Assembly (NCBI GenBank): GCA_025355875.1
Contig: JANXYV010000115.1
Span: 1 to 64,000 of the forward strand
DNA length: 64,000 nt
Reading direction: 5' to 3'
Source: Prolixibacteraceae bacterium
GTDB lineage: Bacteria > Bacteroidota > Bacteroidia > Bacteroidales > Prolixibacteraceae
The notes beneath the pieces were generated by a model. The model was not told where the DNA came from, ran no database searches, and worked only from the letters and a program-made list of their open reading frames with translations. The translations under genes and the position numbers were made by a program. Numbering within the stretch: the stretch's first letter is position 1; each line of letters opens with the position of its first letter. Shown here one piece after another: positions 1-8,720 of this stretch.

Positions 1-215
1 ATAATTGCCAAAATAGCAACGAAACTGTCAACTGTCAGGCAGTAGCCTGATAGCGTGTCGATTAGTCAACTACTGAACAGATAATTATGAAACTTAACAT
101 GCCCTATTATCGGGCTTCAGATATGTGGGAAACTTCAATTATTTTAAAACTTGTCCCGTAACCGGGTATTCTTTGCCTTAGATTTTCCCTGATTTTTTAT
201 CCAAATCGGCAGAGT
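1..215. other. Left-edge non-coding stretch
   Basis: No gene can be supported here. The first 45 bases are open in frame 1 up to a TAG and could be the tail of a gene cut by the window edge, but too little is visible to say. Two short GC-rich inverted repeats of about 4 bp are too weak to call as a terminator for the PQQ gene that ends at 216. Confidence 0.4.
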
Positions 216-1595
216 TCATTTTTTTACACAATACAGCCTTTTAACTCCCCTGAAAATATAGGCATCATCGGTAATGGCAACTGAAGCCCAGAATTTGTCA
301 TCAATCCGGTTGGTTTGTGAAACCAGCTTAAATTCTTTTCCGGCCTGAAATACATTGGTATTGCCTTTTTCGTCGAAGAAATAAATCTGATTATTGAAGA
401 TCCATGGGGATGCCCAGCAAGCTCCAACTTTCTCCATCTTTTCTTTATAGACCTGAGCTCCTGTTGCAGCATCCAAACAATAGATTTCGCCTCCCCTTCC
501 GCTCACCAAATAAAGCAAACCATTGAGGAGTAAAAGCGAAGGATTAGAAACGCCCGTTTCTCTCAATACCCACTCTATTCCGTTGCTGACCAACCCACTG
601 TCGGCTGGTGTAATGTCTCCCTTTGAACCTGCCTTCACCGAAAACAAAATTCCCGGTTTGTTTGGTCCTCCGGATTTTCCAAGATAAATGTGATCGTTAT
701 CGAATACCGGAGAAGGAATTGCCATGCCTTCACCCATCTTAAACTCCCAAATTAAATTACCCGTTGCAGGATCGTATGAACGGGCTGAACTCCCGATCGT
801 AACCAATTCGGCACCAAATTTATTATTCCAGATTACCGGACTGCTGTAATTCGTTTTCTCTTTGCGTGCGATTTTCCACTTTTCGTTACCTGTGGCGGCA
901 TCCAGGGCAATCATGAACGAATTTTCTTCATTATCCACCTGGATATAAATCACATCATTATAAACCACGGGCGAGGAGCCTGTACCCCAATCGTTCAGCG
1001 TTTTATACGATTCGAGATCTTTTTTCCAAATCAGTTTACCTTCTAAATCGTAACAATAAACACCGGTCATACCAAAATAGGCATAAACCCTTTTGCCATC
1101 GGTAACGGGAGTTTCGCAGGCATAGGTACTGGCTGAATGTTTCTTTATGGTCGGATTTCCTGAACGGGCAACCTGTTTCCACAATTCTTTGCCTGATTTC
1201 AGATCGAAGCAGGTCAGTTCCCAACGGTAAACCTCCTGCAAATAGCTGTTATCTTCAGATTTGGGAGGTGGTGGACCCTGCTGGATTCCCGGAGCTGCGG
1301 GAGGCGGTGTGGTTTGCGCCGCAGCAGGAGCAGCTTTCTCCAGCACTGCCGATGTCAGGAAGATCCGATCGCCGTAAACGATAGGTGATGACCAGCCGGA
1401 ACCTGATAATTCAGTAGCCCATTTTAAATTCAAACTGTCGTTCCACTCTGTTGGATAATTCGATCCGGCAGCAATCATATTGCTTCCAGCTCCCCTGAAC
1501 TGCGGCCAATTGGAGCTTATCCGTGAAAACGAAAAAATTAAAAGGGCAGCAATCCCAAACAGCAACACCCTGAAAAACCTCGATTTAATTTTCAT
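216..1595 (-). CDS. Secreted PQQ-like beta-propeller protein
   Basis: An exported beta-propeller of the PQQ-binding-like/BamB-like repeat type. The first ~28 residues form a signal peptide or anchor (FFRVLLFGIAALLIFSFS). The rest carries recurring blade motifs such as LDAATGNEKW, YDPATGNLIW and LDAATGAQVY, in which a hydrophobic strand is followed by tG..lW. Residues ~85-110 are a Pro/Ala-rich insert (TPPPAAPG, GPPPPK) between blades. No catalytic residues of quinoprotein dehydrogenases are evident, so binding or scaffolding is more likely than PQQ enzymology. The gene is monocistronic as far as can be seen, about 45 bp from the end of the aldehyde dehydrogenase gene. Its substrate is unknown. 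Confidence 0.8.
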   Translation of the reverse strand: MKIKSRFFRVLLFGIAALLIFSFSRISSNWPQFRGAGSNMIAAGSNYPTEWNDSLNLKWATELSGSGWSSPIVYGDRIFLTSAVLEKAAPAAAQTTPPPAAPGIQQGPPPPKSEDNSYLQEVYRWELTCFDLKSGKELWKQVARSGNPTIKKHSASTYACETPVTDGKRVYAYFGMTGVYCYDLEGKLIWKKDLESYKTLNDWGTGSSPVVYNDVIYIQVDNEENSFMIALDAATGNEKWKIARKEKTNYSSPVIWNNKFGAELVTIGSSARSYDPATGNLIWEFKMGEGMAIPSPVFDNDHIYLGKSGGPNKPGILFSVKAGSKGDITPADSGLVSNGIEWVLRETGVSNPSLLLLNGLLYLVSGRGGEIYCLDAATGAQVYKEKMEKVGACWASPWIFNNQIYFFDEKGNTNVFQAGKEFKLVSQTNRIDDKFWASVAITDDAYIFRGVKRLYCVKK

Positions 1596-1640
1596 TTTTT
1601 GTGAGTTAAAAGGTTGGTTAAATATATTAAATTTATCGAA

Positions 1641-3002
1641 CTATTTTACCACCACCGTCTTCACATTCATAAATTCGCGGATGCCGATTGCCGACAGTTC
1701 GCGTCCAAAACCACTTTCTTTTATCCCACCAAAAGGCAAACGCGGATCAGATTTTACAAAGTCGTTCACAAATACACAACCGGCTTCCAGTCCCTTTTCA
1801 GCTAAACGTTTTCCTCTTTCAATGTCCGAAGTAAAAACACCGGCACCCAATCCAAACACCGTATCATTGGCAATCCGAATGGCTTCTTCTTCCGATTTTA
1901 CACGGAACAAAACAGCTACCGGTCCAAACAATTCTTCGTGATAAGCCGGCATTCCTTGAACCACATTTTCCAAAACCGTAGGCGGATAAAACGGGGCTTC
2001 TCCTTCGGGAATGAATCCACCCAGCAAAATTCGTGCTCCCAGTTCAACGCTTTTCAACACCTGCTGATGAAGTTCATCACGCAAATCAGTTCTGGCCAAC
2101 GGACCGATATGGGTTTGTCCGTCAAGCGGATCACCAAATTTGGCTTCGCTCATCAACCGAACAAATTCGGCTTTAAACTGATCATAAACCTTATTGACAG
2201 CAATAAAGCGTTTAGCACCAATGCAACTTTGTCCGGCATTCAGAAGGCGGCTGGTTACACAAAGTCGGGCTGCTGTTGCAATGTTAGCATCATCCAGAAT
2301 CAGGTACGGGTCGCTCCCACCCAATTCAAGCACCGATTTTTTTAACGCAAACCCTGCGGCAGAAGCCACCGATCTTCCGGCCGGAGTGCTTCCGGTGAGT
2401 GTCACCGCTTTGATTAGAGGATTTTCAATGACAGTTTTTACCTGTGAAGAATTGATCAGTAAAGTCCGGAAAACATTCTCCGGAAAACCTGCTTCTCTAA
2501 CCAGTTGTTCAATAGCCAAGGCACAGCCAGGAACGTTCGAAGCATGTTTCAAAACGCCGGTATTACCGGCCATCAGCGCCGGAGCCAGAAAGCGAAAAAC
2601 CTGCCAGAAGGGGAAATTCCAGGGCATCACAGCCAGGACAGTCCCAATCGGTTGCCAGGAAATGTAGGATTCGGTAGCCTCGGTTTTAATTGGTTCATTC
2701 TTCAGGAAAGATTCGGCATTTTCGGCATAAAACGCGCAAACCAAAGCGCACTTTTCAATTTCGCCAATGGCTTCGCGTTTCACTTTACCCATTTCCGAAA
2801 CGATGATTCCGGCCAGTTCTTCCTTTCTTTCGATCAGTTTTGCCTGAAGGTTTTTCATGCAAACCGCCCGTTGCCGAAAGCTCCTTTGTTTCCAGGAATG
2901 AAACGCACGATCCACTTTCAGGATGATTTGCTCCACTTCGGCGGACGAGTATTCGCGGTATTCGCCAATGATTTGGCCGGTAAACGGATTGATGGATTGC
3001 AT
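1641..3002 (-). CDS. NAD(P)-dependent aldehyde dehydrogenase, succinate-semialdehyde type
   Basis: A soluble aldehyde dehydrogenase of 453 residues, the short length typical of the Sad/YneI succinate-semialdehyde dehydrogenase branch (about 460 aa). It begins SINPFTGQ, the usual start of this subgroup. The general-base motif LELGGSDP and the nucleophile motif NAGQSCIGAKR are intact, and the C-terminal PFGGIKESGFGREL is the family signature. It oxidises an aldehyde, probably succinate semialdehyde, to the acid with NAD(P)+. No GABA transaminase or glutamate decarboxylase lies nearby, so the substrate is an inference from subfamily resemblance alone. Confidence 0.9.
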   Translation of the reverse strand: MQSINPFTGQIIGEYREYSSAEVEQIILKVDRAFHSWKQRSFRQRAVCMKNLQAKLIERKEELAGIIVSEMGKVKREAIGEIEKCALVCAFYAENAESFLKNEPIKTEATESYISWQPIGTVLAVMPWNFPFWQVFRFLAPALMAGNTGVLKHASNVPGCALAIEQLVREAGFPENVFRTLLINSSQVKTVIENPLIKAVTLTGSTPAGRSVASAAGFALKKSVLELGGSDPYLILDDANIATAARLCVTSRLLNAGQSCIGAKRFIAVNKVYDQFKAEFVRLMSEAKFGDPLDGQTHIGPLARTDLRDELHQQVLKSVELGARILLGGFIPEGEAPFYPPTVLENVVQGMPAYHEELFGPVAVLFRVKSEEEAIRIANDTVFGLGAGVFTSDIERGKRLAEKGLEAGCVFVNDFVKSDPRLPFGGIKESGFGRELSAIGIREFMNVKTVVVK

Positions 3003-3078
3003 TGTATTTCAGTTAAAAGAGATAATTTTGCATAGTAAACAACGTATTGACAACAGTTTTCAGGCAAAACGGTGACCC

Positions 3079-3390
3079 TCACTTAGTTCTTTCTTCCCAA
3101 ACTTTCGGGTTACGGCTAATACTAAACACAGCTAAAACTTCAATTGTGGAGTTATCGCGATTAGCATAATAATGAATCAGATATGGAAATTTATTTACTT
3201 TAACACAGCGAATCTCCTTGTAACGTATGGCAAATATCAGAGGATTAAAGGAAAGATCGTGAATCTGATTAATGACATTACATCGAAACCTCTTTCTAAG
3301 GCCATTACTTTTTCCTTCATACCAGGATGTGATTTCCTGAATGTCGCTCAAAGCATCCTGATCTATTTTTACCCGAAACTTTCTCATCAT
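3079..3390 (-). CDS. RelE/ParE-family toxin
   Basis: A 103-residue protein of the RelE/ParE toxin superfamily. It has the N-terminal helix pattern (D.ALSDIQEITSWYEGKS..L..RF) and the closing strand AVFSISRNPKVW, in which the usual H of AVFH..R.P..W is replaced by S. Its start codon overlaps the stop of the upstream antitoxin gene by 4 nt (ATGA), so the two are translationally coupled. Whether it cleaves ribosome-bound mRNA (RelE) or poisons gyrase (ParE) cannot be told from sequence. The pair appears intact. Confidence 0.85.
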   Translation of the reverse strand: MMRKFRVKIDQDALSDIQEITSWYEGKSNGLRKRFRCNVINQIHDLSFNPLIFAIRYKEIRCVKVNKFPYLIHYYANRDNSTIEVLAVFSISRNPKVWEERTK

Positions 3391-3620
3391 TCGTTTAAAG
3401 CATTCTTAGCTTCATCCCAATCAAGAAGTCGTTCAGGGTTTTTCCTGCTTTTTTCAAATCGCTCCATAACCAGATTTTGATGAGCCTCAGGAATGTCATA
3501 CGCTTTCGACTCATTTTTTTTGGCATAATCGAGTATGCTTTTAATTGCAGCAATCAGATCTGAATCATTTGCCTGTTTTACCTGCTCAATAATAATGGCT
3601 TTTTGCGTTTCTATGTTCAT
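3387..3620 (-). CDS. Antitoxin partner of the RelE/ParE toxin
   Basis: A 77-residue antitoxin-like protein that lies directly upstream of the toxin, overlapping it by 4 nt. The ORF track starts at 3683, but the ATG at 3620 (MNIETQKAIIIEQV) is preferred. A promoter with TTG and TATATTTG elements spaced 19 bp lies at 3650-3680, inside the longer ORF, so the longer start would not be transcribed. The C-terminal half is charged (LVMERFEKSRKNPERLLDWDEA), as in small addiction-module antitoxins that wrap around the toxin. It probably neutralises the toxin and represses its own promoter, by analogy with the family. Confidence 0.75.
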   Translation of the reverse strand: MNIETQKAIIIEQVKQANDSDLIAAIKSILDYAKKNESKAYDIPEAHQNLVMERFEKSRKNPERLLDWDEAKNALNE

Positions 3621-3649
3621 AACAAATACTTTATCAAAGTTAGGCAGAT

Positions 3650-3680
3650 CAAATATAATGGTTCCCAACTTCATTTCAAT
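3650..3680 (-). promoter_or_regulatory. Promoter of the RelE/ParE toxin-antitoxin operon
   Basis: Read on the minus strand, ATTG is followed after 19 nt by TATATTTG, matching the Bacteroidota housekeeping promoter (TTTG-N19-TAnnTTTG) closely. Transcription would begin about 7 nt further on, roughly 20 nt before the ATG at 3620. This decides the antitoxin start. Confidence 0.65.
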
Positions 3681-3692
3681 CACAAATATATT

Positions 3693-4343
3693 TCACATCC
3701 AAATCCACCAGGTGTCAACCAGACCATCACCATAGGCAATCAGGTCGAAGGTGGCATGACCGGCAACAGAGACCAGGGTATTTCCTGAAATTTCTTTCAA
3801 AGTTCCCGAAATGCAACCCACGCCAAAAGTCCAGATAAACAGGTAAAAATAGTCGGTCGGATGCTTCGCAGGCAGAATCAGAAAGATGGAACATTTGTAC
3901 AGGGAATGCAGGGCCGAAGCGCCCAGAATGGAAACAAGGATTCCCATATTTCTTAGCAATCGCTGTAGATAACCCCTGAAAATCAATTCCTCAACGGCAC
4001 CAATAGTCACCGCGATGAAAACAAATCGGGTCAGTCTTTCAGGAAAAAGCGGAATATTCAGATAATGCCTGAAAACGATACTCCAGAATGATCCAATCAG
4101 AATACTAATCACCAGAAAATAGCCGATGTGCCGGGAAATTGATTTCACCCCAAAAAGGTTGATCAGGTCATTTACAGAGCTGATTCCCTGAACCAGGATT
4201 GCCCCGGAAATGCAAATGCCCGCGACGGAAAAACAATTCCACGGAGATTTCAACTGAAGGAAACCCATAAAAATGAGGATACCGCTAAAAAAAATCAGGG
4301 CCCGAAATCCCGCACCCGATTTTGCTGGCTGGATGTTTCCCAT
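3693..4343 (-). CDS. CPBP-family intramembrane metalloprotease
   Basis: A 216-residue integral membrane protein of the CPBP (Abi, CAAX prenyl protease-like) family. Several hydrophobic segments are visible, starting with RALIFFSGILIFMGFL. The first motif is present as AVEELIFRGYLQRLL (EExxxR), the second as ASALHSLYK, and the third as GHATFDLIAYGDG. These residues coordinate the metal or form the active site in the family. It lies 3 bp downstream of the leucine-rich membrane protein gene and is probably co-transcribed with it. The protease substrate is unknown. Confidence 0.85.
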   Translation of the reverse strand: MGNIQPAKSGAGFRALIFFSGILIFMGFLQLKSPWNCFSVAGICISGAILVQGISSVNDLINLFGVKSISRHIGYFLVISILIGSFWSIVFRHYLNIPLFPERLTRFVFIAVTIGAVEELIFRGYLQRLLRNMGILVSILGASALHSLYKCSIFLILPAKHPTDYFYLFIWTFGVGCISGTLKEISGNTLVSVAGHATFDLIAYGDGLVDTWWIWM

Positions 4344-4346
4344 GAA

Positions 4347-5696
4347 CTATGAGTTAAAACTTTTCTTCCTGAAGTGAAAATAGACTGCTGCTCCCAGGAA
4401 AAGAACCAGGAAAAACACGATTAACCAGCCGCTTCCCATGCAAAAAGGTTCAGCTGGAACAACGAGTGTGTGGGGCATTTTGGCTTGCAGTTGCACCACA
4501 TTCAGCGAATCTGTTTTCTTATCCGAATTGAATGAGAGGAATTTCAGCTTTTGAAATTGAACCACCGAATCGGGCGGAAGACTGGTTTTGAGAAGAGAAA
4601 GATTTGCAAGCCGCGGCAATTTCCGCAACGGATGCAGGCTTTTCAGGTGTTTGCAATCGTACAAAACCAGGGTTTCGATTTCCGGAGAATTGTTCACAAT
4701 CGTTTCCAGGTCACGATCGCTGATATTCCATGGAGGCGCGAGCCATTTCAGATGTTGCAGTCCTGATAAGGGGCTCAGATCGGGGATTGAATCGGTTGCA
4801 ATTAACGAAAGAACCTCCAGTTTCGCGCAATTCCTGAGTGACTCGATGTTTTGCAGTTCACCGGCAATTAAATTCAGCTCTTTCAGTGTTGAACCGGCTT
4901 TCAAAAAATGAAGATCTCTAACTTTCGAATCAGAGATTTCAAGAGAAGAAATTCTGCCTGGCAAACGATCCAGATATGAAACAGTTACCGAATCGATTCC
5001 GGATAGAATGAGCGATTTCAGTTTAGGCAAACCGGAAAGCCTGCCGAGATCAAGGTTATTCCCTTCGAAGGCCAGCAATTCCAGGTTTTTTGATTCGTAG
5101 ATAGCGTTCATAGCATTGGAATCCGTTCCAGGACCTCCGGATAAGATCCAAACCGGTTTGATTTGTCTGATAATTTTCGGAATTATTTTTTGATCCTTCC
5201 CTAATATGAGTCCCAGGTGAGCCCCCGATTCTGCAATTCGTTTTATTCCGGGAAGGCAATTTTCGGTGAGGCTATCTTCAATCATGATTGACCGAAGATG
5301 GTTGATCAATTCACTCGGGCAATTTCTCAACCATTCCAGAGACCCGTTTTCTGCCGATATATCTAATGAAATCCGTTTATTCCCTAAAAATACGCCAAAC
5401 GAATCCGTCCTGAATTCAAGAACATCGCCATCTTCTTTCAAAGGCTTATAAAAGAACTGAAAATCATCGTCACCATTTGCAACATAAACAAGGTCTTTTC
5501 CGCTGGCTGGAATCGCAGAAAGGCTGTCTTTATTCATACCTGAAATGATGTAGATACATCCTTTCGAAAAGTTTGCAGCCGAAACTCCTTTCATTTTTAT
5601 AAGGCGTACGTCAGATTTGGATTCATTCAAACTCACATAAATGGCAAGCGAGGCAACCAAAAGAACAATGACTGAGATCAAAATAAATTTCTTCAT
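4347..5696 (-). CDS. Leucine-rich repeat-like membrane protein
   Basis: A 449-residue protein with an N-terminal membrane anchor or signal (FILISVIVLLVASLAIYVSL) and a C-terminal membrane span (WLIVFFLVLFLGAAVYF) followed by basic residues. Residues ~200-390 hold irregular leucine-rich repeats (LKSLILSGID, LKELNLIAGEL, LEVLSLIATDS, LANLSLLKTS), a protein-binding fold. The topology suggests a periplasmic sensor or adhesion surface held at both ends. It sits directly upstream of the CPBP protease gene, so a joint role is possible. I do not recognise a named family. Confidence 0.7.
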   Translation of the reverse strand: MKKFILISVIVLLVASLAIYVSLNESKSDVRLIKMKGVSAANFSKGCIYIISGMNKDSLSAIPASGKDLVYVANGDDDFQFFYKPLKEDGDVLEFRTDSFGVFLGNKRISLDISAENGSLEWLRNCPSELINHLRSIMIEDSLTENCLPGIKRIAESGAHLGLILGKDQKIIPKIIRQIKPVWILSGGPGTDSNAMNAIYESKNLELLAFEGNNLDLGRLSGLPKLKSLILSGIDSVTVSYLDRLPGRISSLEISDSKVRDLHFLKAGSTLKELNLIAGELQNIESLRNCAKLEVLSLIATDSIPDLSPLSGLQHLKWLAPPWNISDRDLETIVNNSPEIETLVLYDCKHLKSLHPLRKLPRLANLSLLKTSLPPDSVVQFQKLKFLSFNSDKKTDSLNVVQLQAKMPHTLVVPAEPFCMGSGWLIVFFLVLFLGAAVYFHFRKKSFNS

Positions 5697-5810
5697 GACA
5701 GAAATGATTAGTTTATTCGAGAGAAAAGTTAAGCATATTTTCCCATTAAATCATTCTGAATCACAGAGATTTCTCATATTTATCTTCGACCTGCAAGCTA
5801 TCAAACAGAA

Positions 5811-5839
5811 AATCCTCCCTGGCACTGCCCTGGAGGATT
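5811..5839 (-). terminator. Rho-independent terminator after the pirin gene
   Basis: A perfect 8-bp inverted repeat (AATCCTCC / GGAGGATT) with a 13-nt loop, followed on the minus strand by a T-rich stretch (TTTTCTGTTT). It lies between the end of pirin and the start of the leucine-rich protein gene. Confidence 0.7.
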
Positions 5840-5881
5840 ATTTAAATTCTATTCCCACTATTTGTTTTCCCGAATTTCGTC

Positions 5882-6592
5882 TTAAGCGGGGACTTCCATG
5901 ACCAAAATTTTCGATTGCTGATTTATTTTCAAGTCAATGGTCGAATAAATTTGTTCGATACCCAAGGCATCGCGCTGATTCAGCTTTTCAGCTCCAACCT
6001 CGACTTCTCCTGAAATCACGAACAAATAAATAAGGTTATCTGCTTTTTTGAGCTGATAGCCGACGGTGCTTCCCGGCCTGAAATCGCCCAGCGAAAACCA
6101 GGCTTGCTGATGAATCCACAGCGACTCATCCTGACCATCCGGAGAAACCACCGTACGCCACTTTCCATTCATTTCATCTTCCTCAAATTTTGCCTGACCA
6201 TACCGTGGTTCCACATTTTTTTTATCCGGAAAAACCCAGATTTGAAGAAGCTTTGCTTCATTCGCCTCAGAATGGTTAAACTCTGAATGCTTAATTCCTG
6301 TTCCGGCTGACATAACCTGAACTTCGCCGGGACGGATCACCGAGCCATTTCCCATGCTGTCACGATGTTCAAGTTCACCGTCAAGAACGATGGTAATGAT
6401 TTCCATATTGTCGTGCGGATGAGTACCAAACCCCATTCCGGCCTCAATTATGTCATCATTCAAAACCCGGAGTGCCCCGAAATGCATCCGGTCGGGATTG
6501 TAATAACTGGCAAAGCTGAACGAATGCCAGGTTTTCAGCCAACCGTGATCGGCATGGCCACGGCAACCTGAGCGGTGAACTGTAAGTTTCAT
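5882..6592 (-). CDS. Pirin-family bicupin protein
   Basis: A 236-residue pirin, a two-cupin non-haem iron protein; some relatives have quercetin 2,3-dioxygenase activity. The metal ligands are visible as THPHDNMEI (two His) and IKHSEFNH (His and Glu) within the first cupin. The conserved opening RSGCRGHADHGWLKTWHSF is near the start. The ATG at 6592 (MKLTVHRSG) was chosen over the track start at 6637 because the family begins there. The upstream region holds repeated GTCATT half-sites. Its role is probably redox or stress related, in line with neighbouring yceI and osmC; the substrate is unknown. Confidence 0.9.
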   Translation of the reverse strand: MKLTVHRSGCRGHADHGWLKTWHSFSFASYYNPDRMHFGALRVLNDDIIEAGMGFGTHPHDNMEIITIVLDGELEHRDSMGNGSVIRPGEVQVMSAGTGIKHSEFNHSEANEAKLLQIWVFPDKKNVEPRYGQAKFEEDEMNGKWRTVVSPDGQDESLWIHQQAWFSLGDFRPGSTVGYQLKKADNLIYLFVISGEVEVGAEKLNQRDALGIEQIYSTIDLKINQQSKILVMEVPA

Positions 6593-6620
6593 AGTGAATC
6601 TTTTGAAAATTGTGAATTCA

Positions 6621-6655
6621 TGGTCATTGATGGTCATTTTATAGTCATTAATGAC
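6621..6655. promoter_or_regulatory. Operator-like GTCATT array upstream of pirin
   Basis: TGGTCATT occurs twice with a 10-bp period (6621 and 6631) and is followed by the perfect 12-bp palindrome GTCATTAATGAC at 6644-6655. Half-sites on one face of the helix suggest a transcription factor site. The factor is unknown; the neighbouring AraC and Crp/Fnr proteins are candidates. Confidence 0.4.
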
Positions 6656-6683
6656 TTATAAATGAATCGCTTAAATCCCCTGG

Positions 6684-7268
6684 TTATTCCACTGCAACCA
6701 ATGAAAATTCAAGGGTGAATATGTCCTCAATAGCTTTGTCGCCCAAGTCGTTGAAGAAGGATTTGGAACCGTAACGGACATTGAATTTGGTTCGGTCAAC
6801 CGACAAGGTTCCGGTATAAGTCGTATTCTTTCCTTCTTTAGCCGAAGTGGCGGTAAAGGTTGCCGGATTGGTCACTCCTTTGATAGTCAGGTTTCCGGAG
6901 AGAGTGAGTTTGTTTCCGTTCGCTTCAACCTTGGTAATGGTCAGTTCCGATGTCGGGAAAGTGGCTACTCCGAAGAAATCATCCGTTTTCAGGTGACCGA
7001 TCAGTTTTGCATTCCAGGCCTGGTCGGTCAGGTCGGTATCGACGATTGTATTCATGTCGATGACTACTTTTCCTCCCGTGATTTTACCATTGTCCACTAT
7101 GAGGTTTCCCTCTTTGATATTGATGGTGCCAGTATGCTGACCCGTCACTTTTTTTGCCAGCCATTTTACTGAACTTTTTGCTGGATCAACGTTTTGGGTA
7201 CCTGCGAAGACTGAGGTGGTCAGGATAAGGGCAACCACCAGCATGCCCAATGTTTTTAAAGATTTCAT
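6684..7268 (-). CDS. YceI-family periplasmic protein
   Basis: A 194-residue exported protein of the YceI family, an eight-stranded lipocalin-like barrel that binds polyprenyl or other amphipathic molecules. The first ~22 residues are a signal peptide (LGMLVVALILTTSVFA). The family opening VDPAKSSVKWLAKKVTGQHTG is followed by the mid-domain TDLTDQAWNAKLIGHLKTDDFF and the ending DRTKFNVRYGSKSFF. It has its own promoter at 7301-7332. The precise ligand is unknown; many homologues respond to stress or accompany redox enzymes. Confidence 0.92.
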   Translation of the reverse strand: MKSLKTLGMLVVALILTTSVFAGTQNVDPAKSSVKWLAKKVTGQHTGTINIKEGNLIVDNGKITGGKVVIDMNTIVDTDLTDQAWNAKLIGHLKTDDFFGVATFPTSELTITKVEANGNKLTLSGNLTIKGVTNPATFTATSAKEGKNTTYTGTLSVDRTKFNVRYGSKSFFNDLGDKAIEDIFTLEFSLVAVE

Positions 7269-7300
7269 AACTGTTTAATTTTTAATTGTTTTTACAGTTA

Positions 7301-7332
7301 CAAAGATATGGCCGCGGATAGGGCAAGACAAT
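7301..7332 (-). promoter_or_regulatory. Promoter of the yceI gene
   Basis: On the minus strand ATTG is followed after 20 nt by TATCTTTG, a match to the Bacteroidota sigma-70 type promoter. The start site would lie about 25-30 nt before the yceI ATG. Confidence 0.6.
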
Positions 7333-7347
7333 GGACTAAAAACGGAT

Positions 7348-8229
7348 TTAATGGTACTTTTTTCTGCTATGATCGCGAAACTCATTCAAAGTGGAACCGG
7401 TATATTTCCTGAAAAAGCGGCTGAAATAGGCAGGATCTTCAAATCCAAGCTCAAAGGCAATCTCTTTTCCAGACTTCCCGCTGGAATACAACAGCTTCTT
7501 GGTTTCCTCAATGACCCTGTTCCGGATGAGTTCACCTGCGGTTATCCCTGTCGTTCGCTTGGAAAGCTCATTCAGACAGGACGGGTTAATATGGAGCATT
7601 TCGGCGTACGATGAAACATTTTTCTGAGTGGCATAGTTCTCTTCAATCAGTTCTTTGAACTTTATGATTGTTGTATCAGGAGTTGTATCCGTATCCTCCT
7701 GTTTTGCCGTCTGATACTGCTGGTCGAAAATCCGCCGTGATTCAAGTAAAAACAGATGCAGTAAATTCAACACGATGTCCTGACTGTAATCATCCGAATT
7801 CCTGATTTCGTCAAAAATAAGTGTGGTAATGTTTCTTAGTTTTTCGCGCTTTTCCGGAAACACCGTTATCAGGCTTTTAAAGTCAGGATTGTTGAATAAG
7901 CGGTATTCCTTTAATGGCGTATAGTTTTTGCGGTTATATTCAATGAAATCCTCGTTAAAAAGGATGTAGGTTCCTCCCACTGATTCGTCAATATACATCC
8001 TGTGTTTCAGTCCGGGCGGAACGAATAGAATGGTGTCTGCTTTCAGGCTGTATTCGACATAATCTGTGGCATGAATCGCTTCGCCTGATTCGATCCAGAA
8101 AATGGAGTAAAAATCATGAAGATGAGGCATGAGATTGTGCTCGATCTCCTCATGATCCAGATCACATATCTTCCGGATGGTAAAAATCTTCTCATTCCCA
8201 CCGTCAAAAAAGCCGTTATTCACAATCAT
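7348..8229 (-). CDS. AraC-family transcriptional regulator
   Basis: A 293-residue AraC/XylS regulator. The N-terminal half is a cupin-like sensing domain (HLHDFYSIFWIESGEAIHATDYVEYSLKAD in part). The last ~100 residues form the double helix-turn-helix domain, with the recognisable ending IAFELGFEDPAYFSRFFRKYTGSTLNEFR. It starts 4 bp after the stop of the osmC-like gene, so it is almost certainly co-transcribed with it. The effector is unknown; the context suggests an oxidative or chemical stress signal. Confidence 0.92.
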   Translation of the reverse strand: MIVNNGFFDGGNEKIFTIRKICDLDHEEIEHNLMPHLHDFYSIFWIESGEAIHATDYVEYSLKADTILFVPPGLKHRMYIDESVGGTYILFNEDFIEYNRKNYTPLKEYRLFNNPDFKSLITVFPEKREKLRNITTLIFDEIRNSDDYSQDIVLNLLHLFLLESRRIFDQQYQTAKQEDTDTTPDTTIIKFKELIEENYATQKNVSSYAEMLHINPSCLNELSKRTTGITAGELIRNRVIEETKKLLYSSGKSGKEIAFELGFEDPAYFSRFFRKYTGSTLNEFRDHSRKKYH

Positions 8230-8233
8230 AATG

Positions 8234-8650
8234 TCATTCTACTATCCTGATTTCCATAGATAAATCCATGGCTAAACGATAGGCAGCGGAGACCCCGCAA
8301 TATTTTTCCTGCGAAAGATTTACAGCCTTTTCAAGTTTATCCAGAGGCAAATCTTTCCCTTTAAACTGATAAACGATCCTCATCTGATGATAGCGCATCG
8401 GGTGTTCTTCGGTCAAATCGCCTTCAACAATTACATTGAATGCTTCGGGAACTACCTGCATTTTTTTCAGAATCATAATCACATCAATACCCGTACAGCC
8501 GGCAAGTGCTGTGAGCATCAGCTTTTTGGGTCGTGGGCCAAGGTCGTCTCCCCCACCCTCTTTGGATGCATCGATGACCAAATGATGCCCATCCATTTCA
8601 CATTCAAAAGCCAGATTTTGTTTCCACGCCAGATCGAGCACATGTTTCAT
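8234..8650 (-). CDS. OsmC/Ohr-family peroxide-reducing protein
   Basis: A 138-residue OsmC-like thiol peroxidase homologue. The two redox cysteines of the family are visible as LAGCTGIDVI (~residue 55) and KYCGVSAAY (~residue 117). Such proteins reduce organic hydroperoxides using dihydrolipoyl donors. It is the first gene of an osmC-araC operon and is divergent from a Crp/Fnr regulator with a 70-bp spacer, so that regulator or AraC may control it. Confidence 0.9.
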   Translation of the reverse strand: MKHVLDLAWKQNLAFECEMDGHHLVIDASKEGGGDDLGPRPKKLMLTALAGCTGIDVIMILKKMQVVPEAFNVIVEGDLTEEHPMRYHQMRIVYQFKGKDLPLDKLEKAVNLSQEKYCGVSAAYRLAMDLSMEIRIVE

Positions 8651-8720
8651 ATCAAGTTATTTAGTTTGTTGCAAATTGAATAATTAAGCTATTTTTACAA
8701 TCCTAAAACATATCAACCCG

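Noticed and set aside
1480-3035. Plus-strand ORFs opposite the aldehyde dehydrogenase gene
   Set aside because: They are antisense shadows of a clear, full-length aldehyde dehydrogenase.
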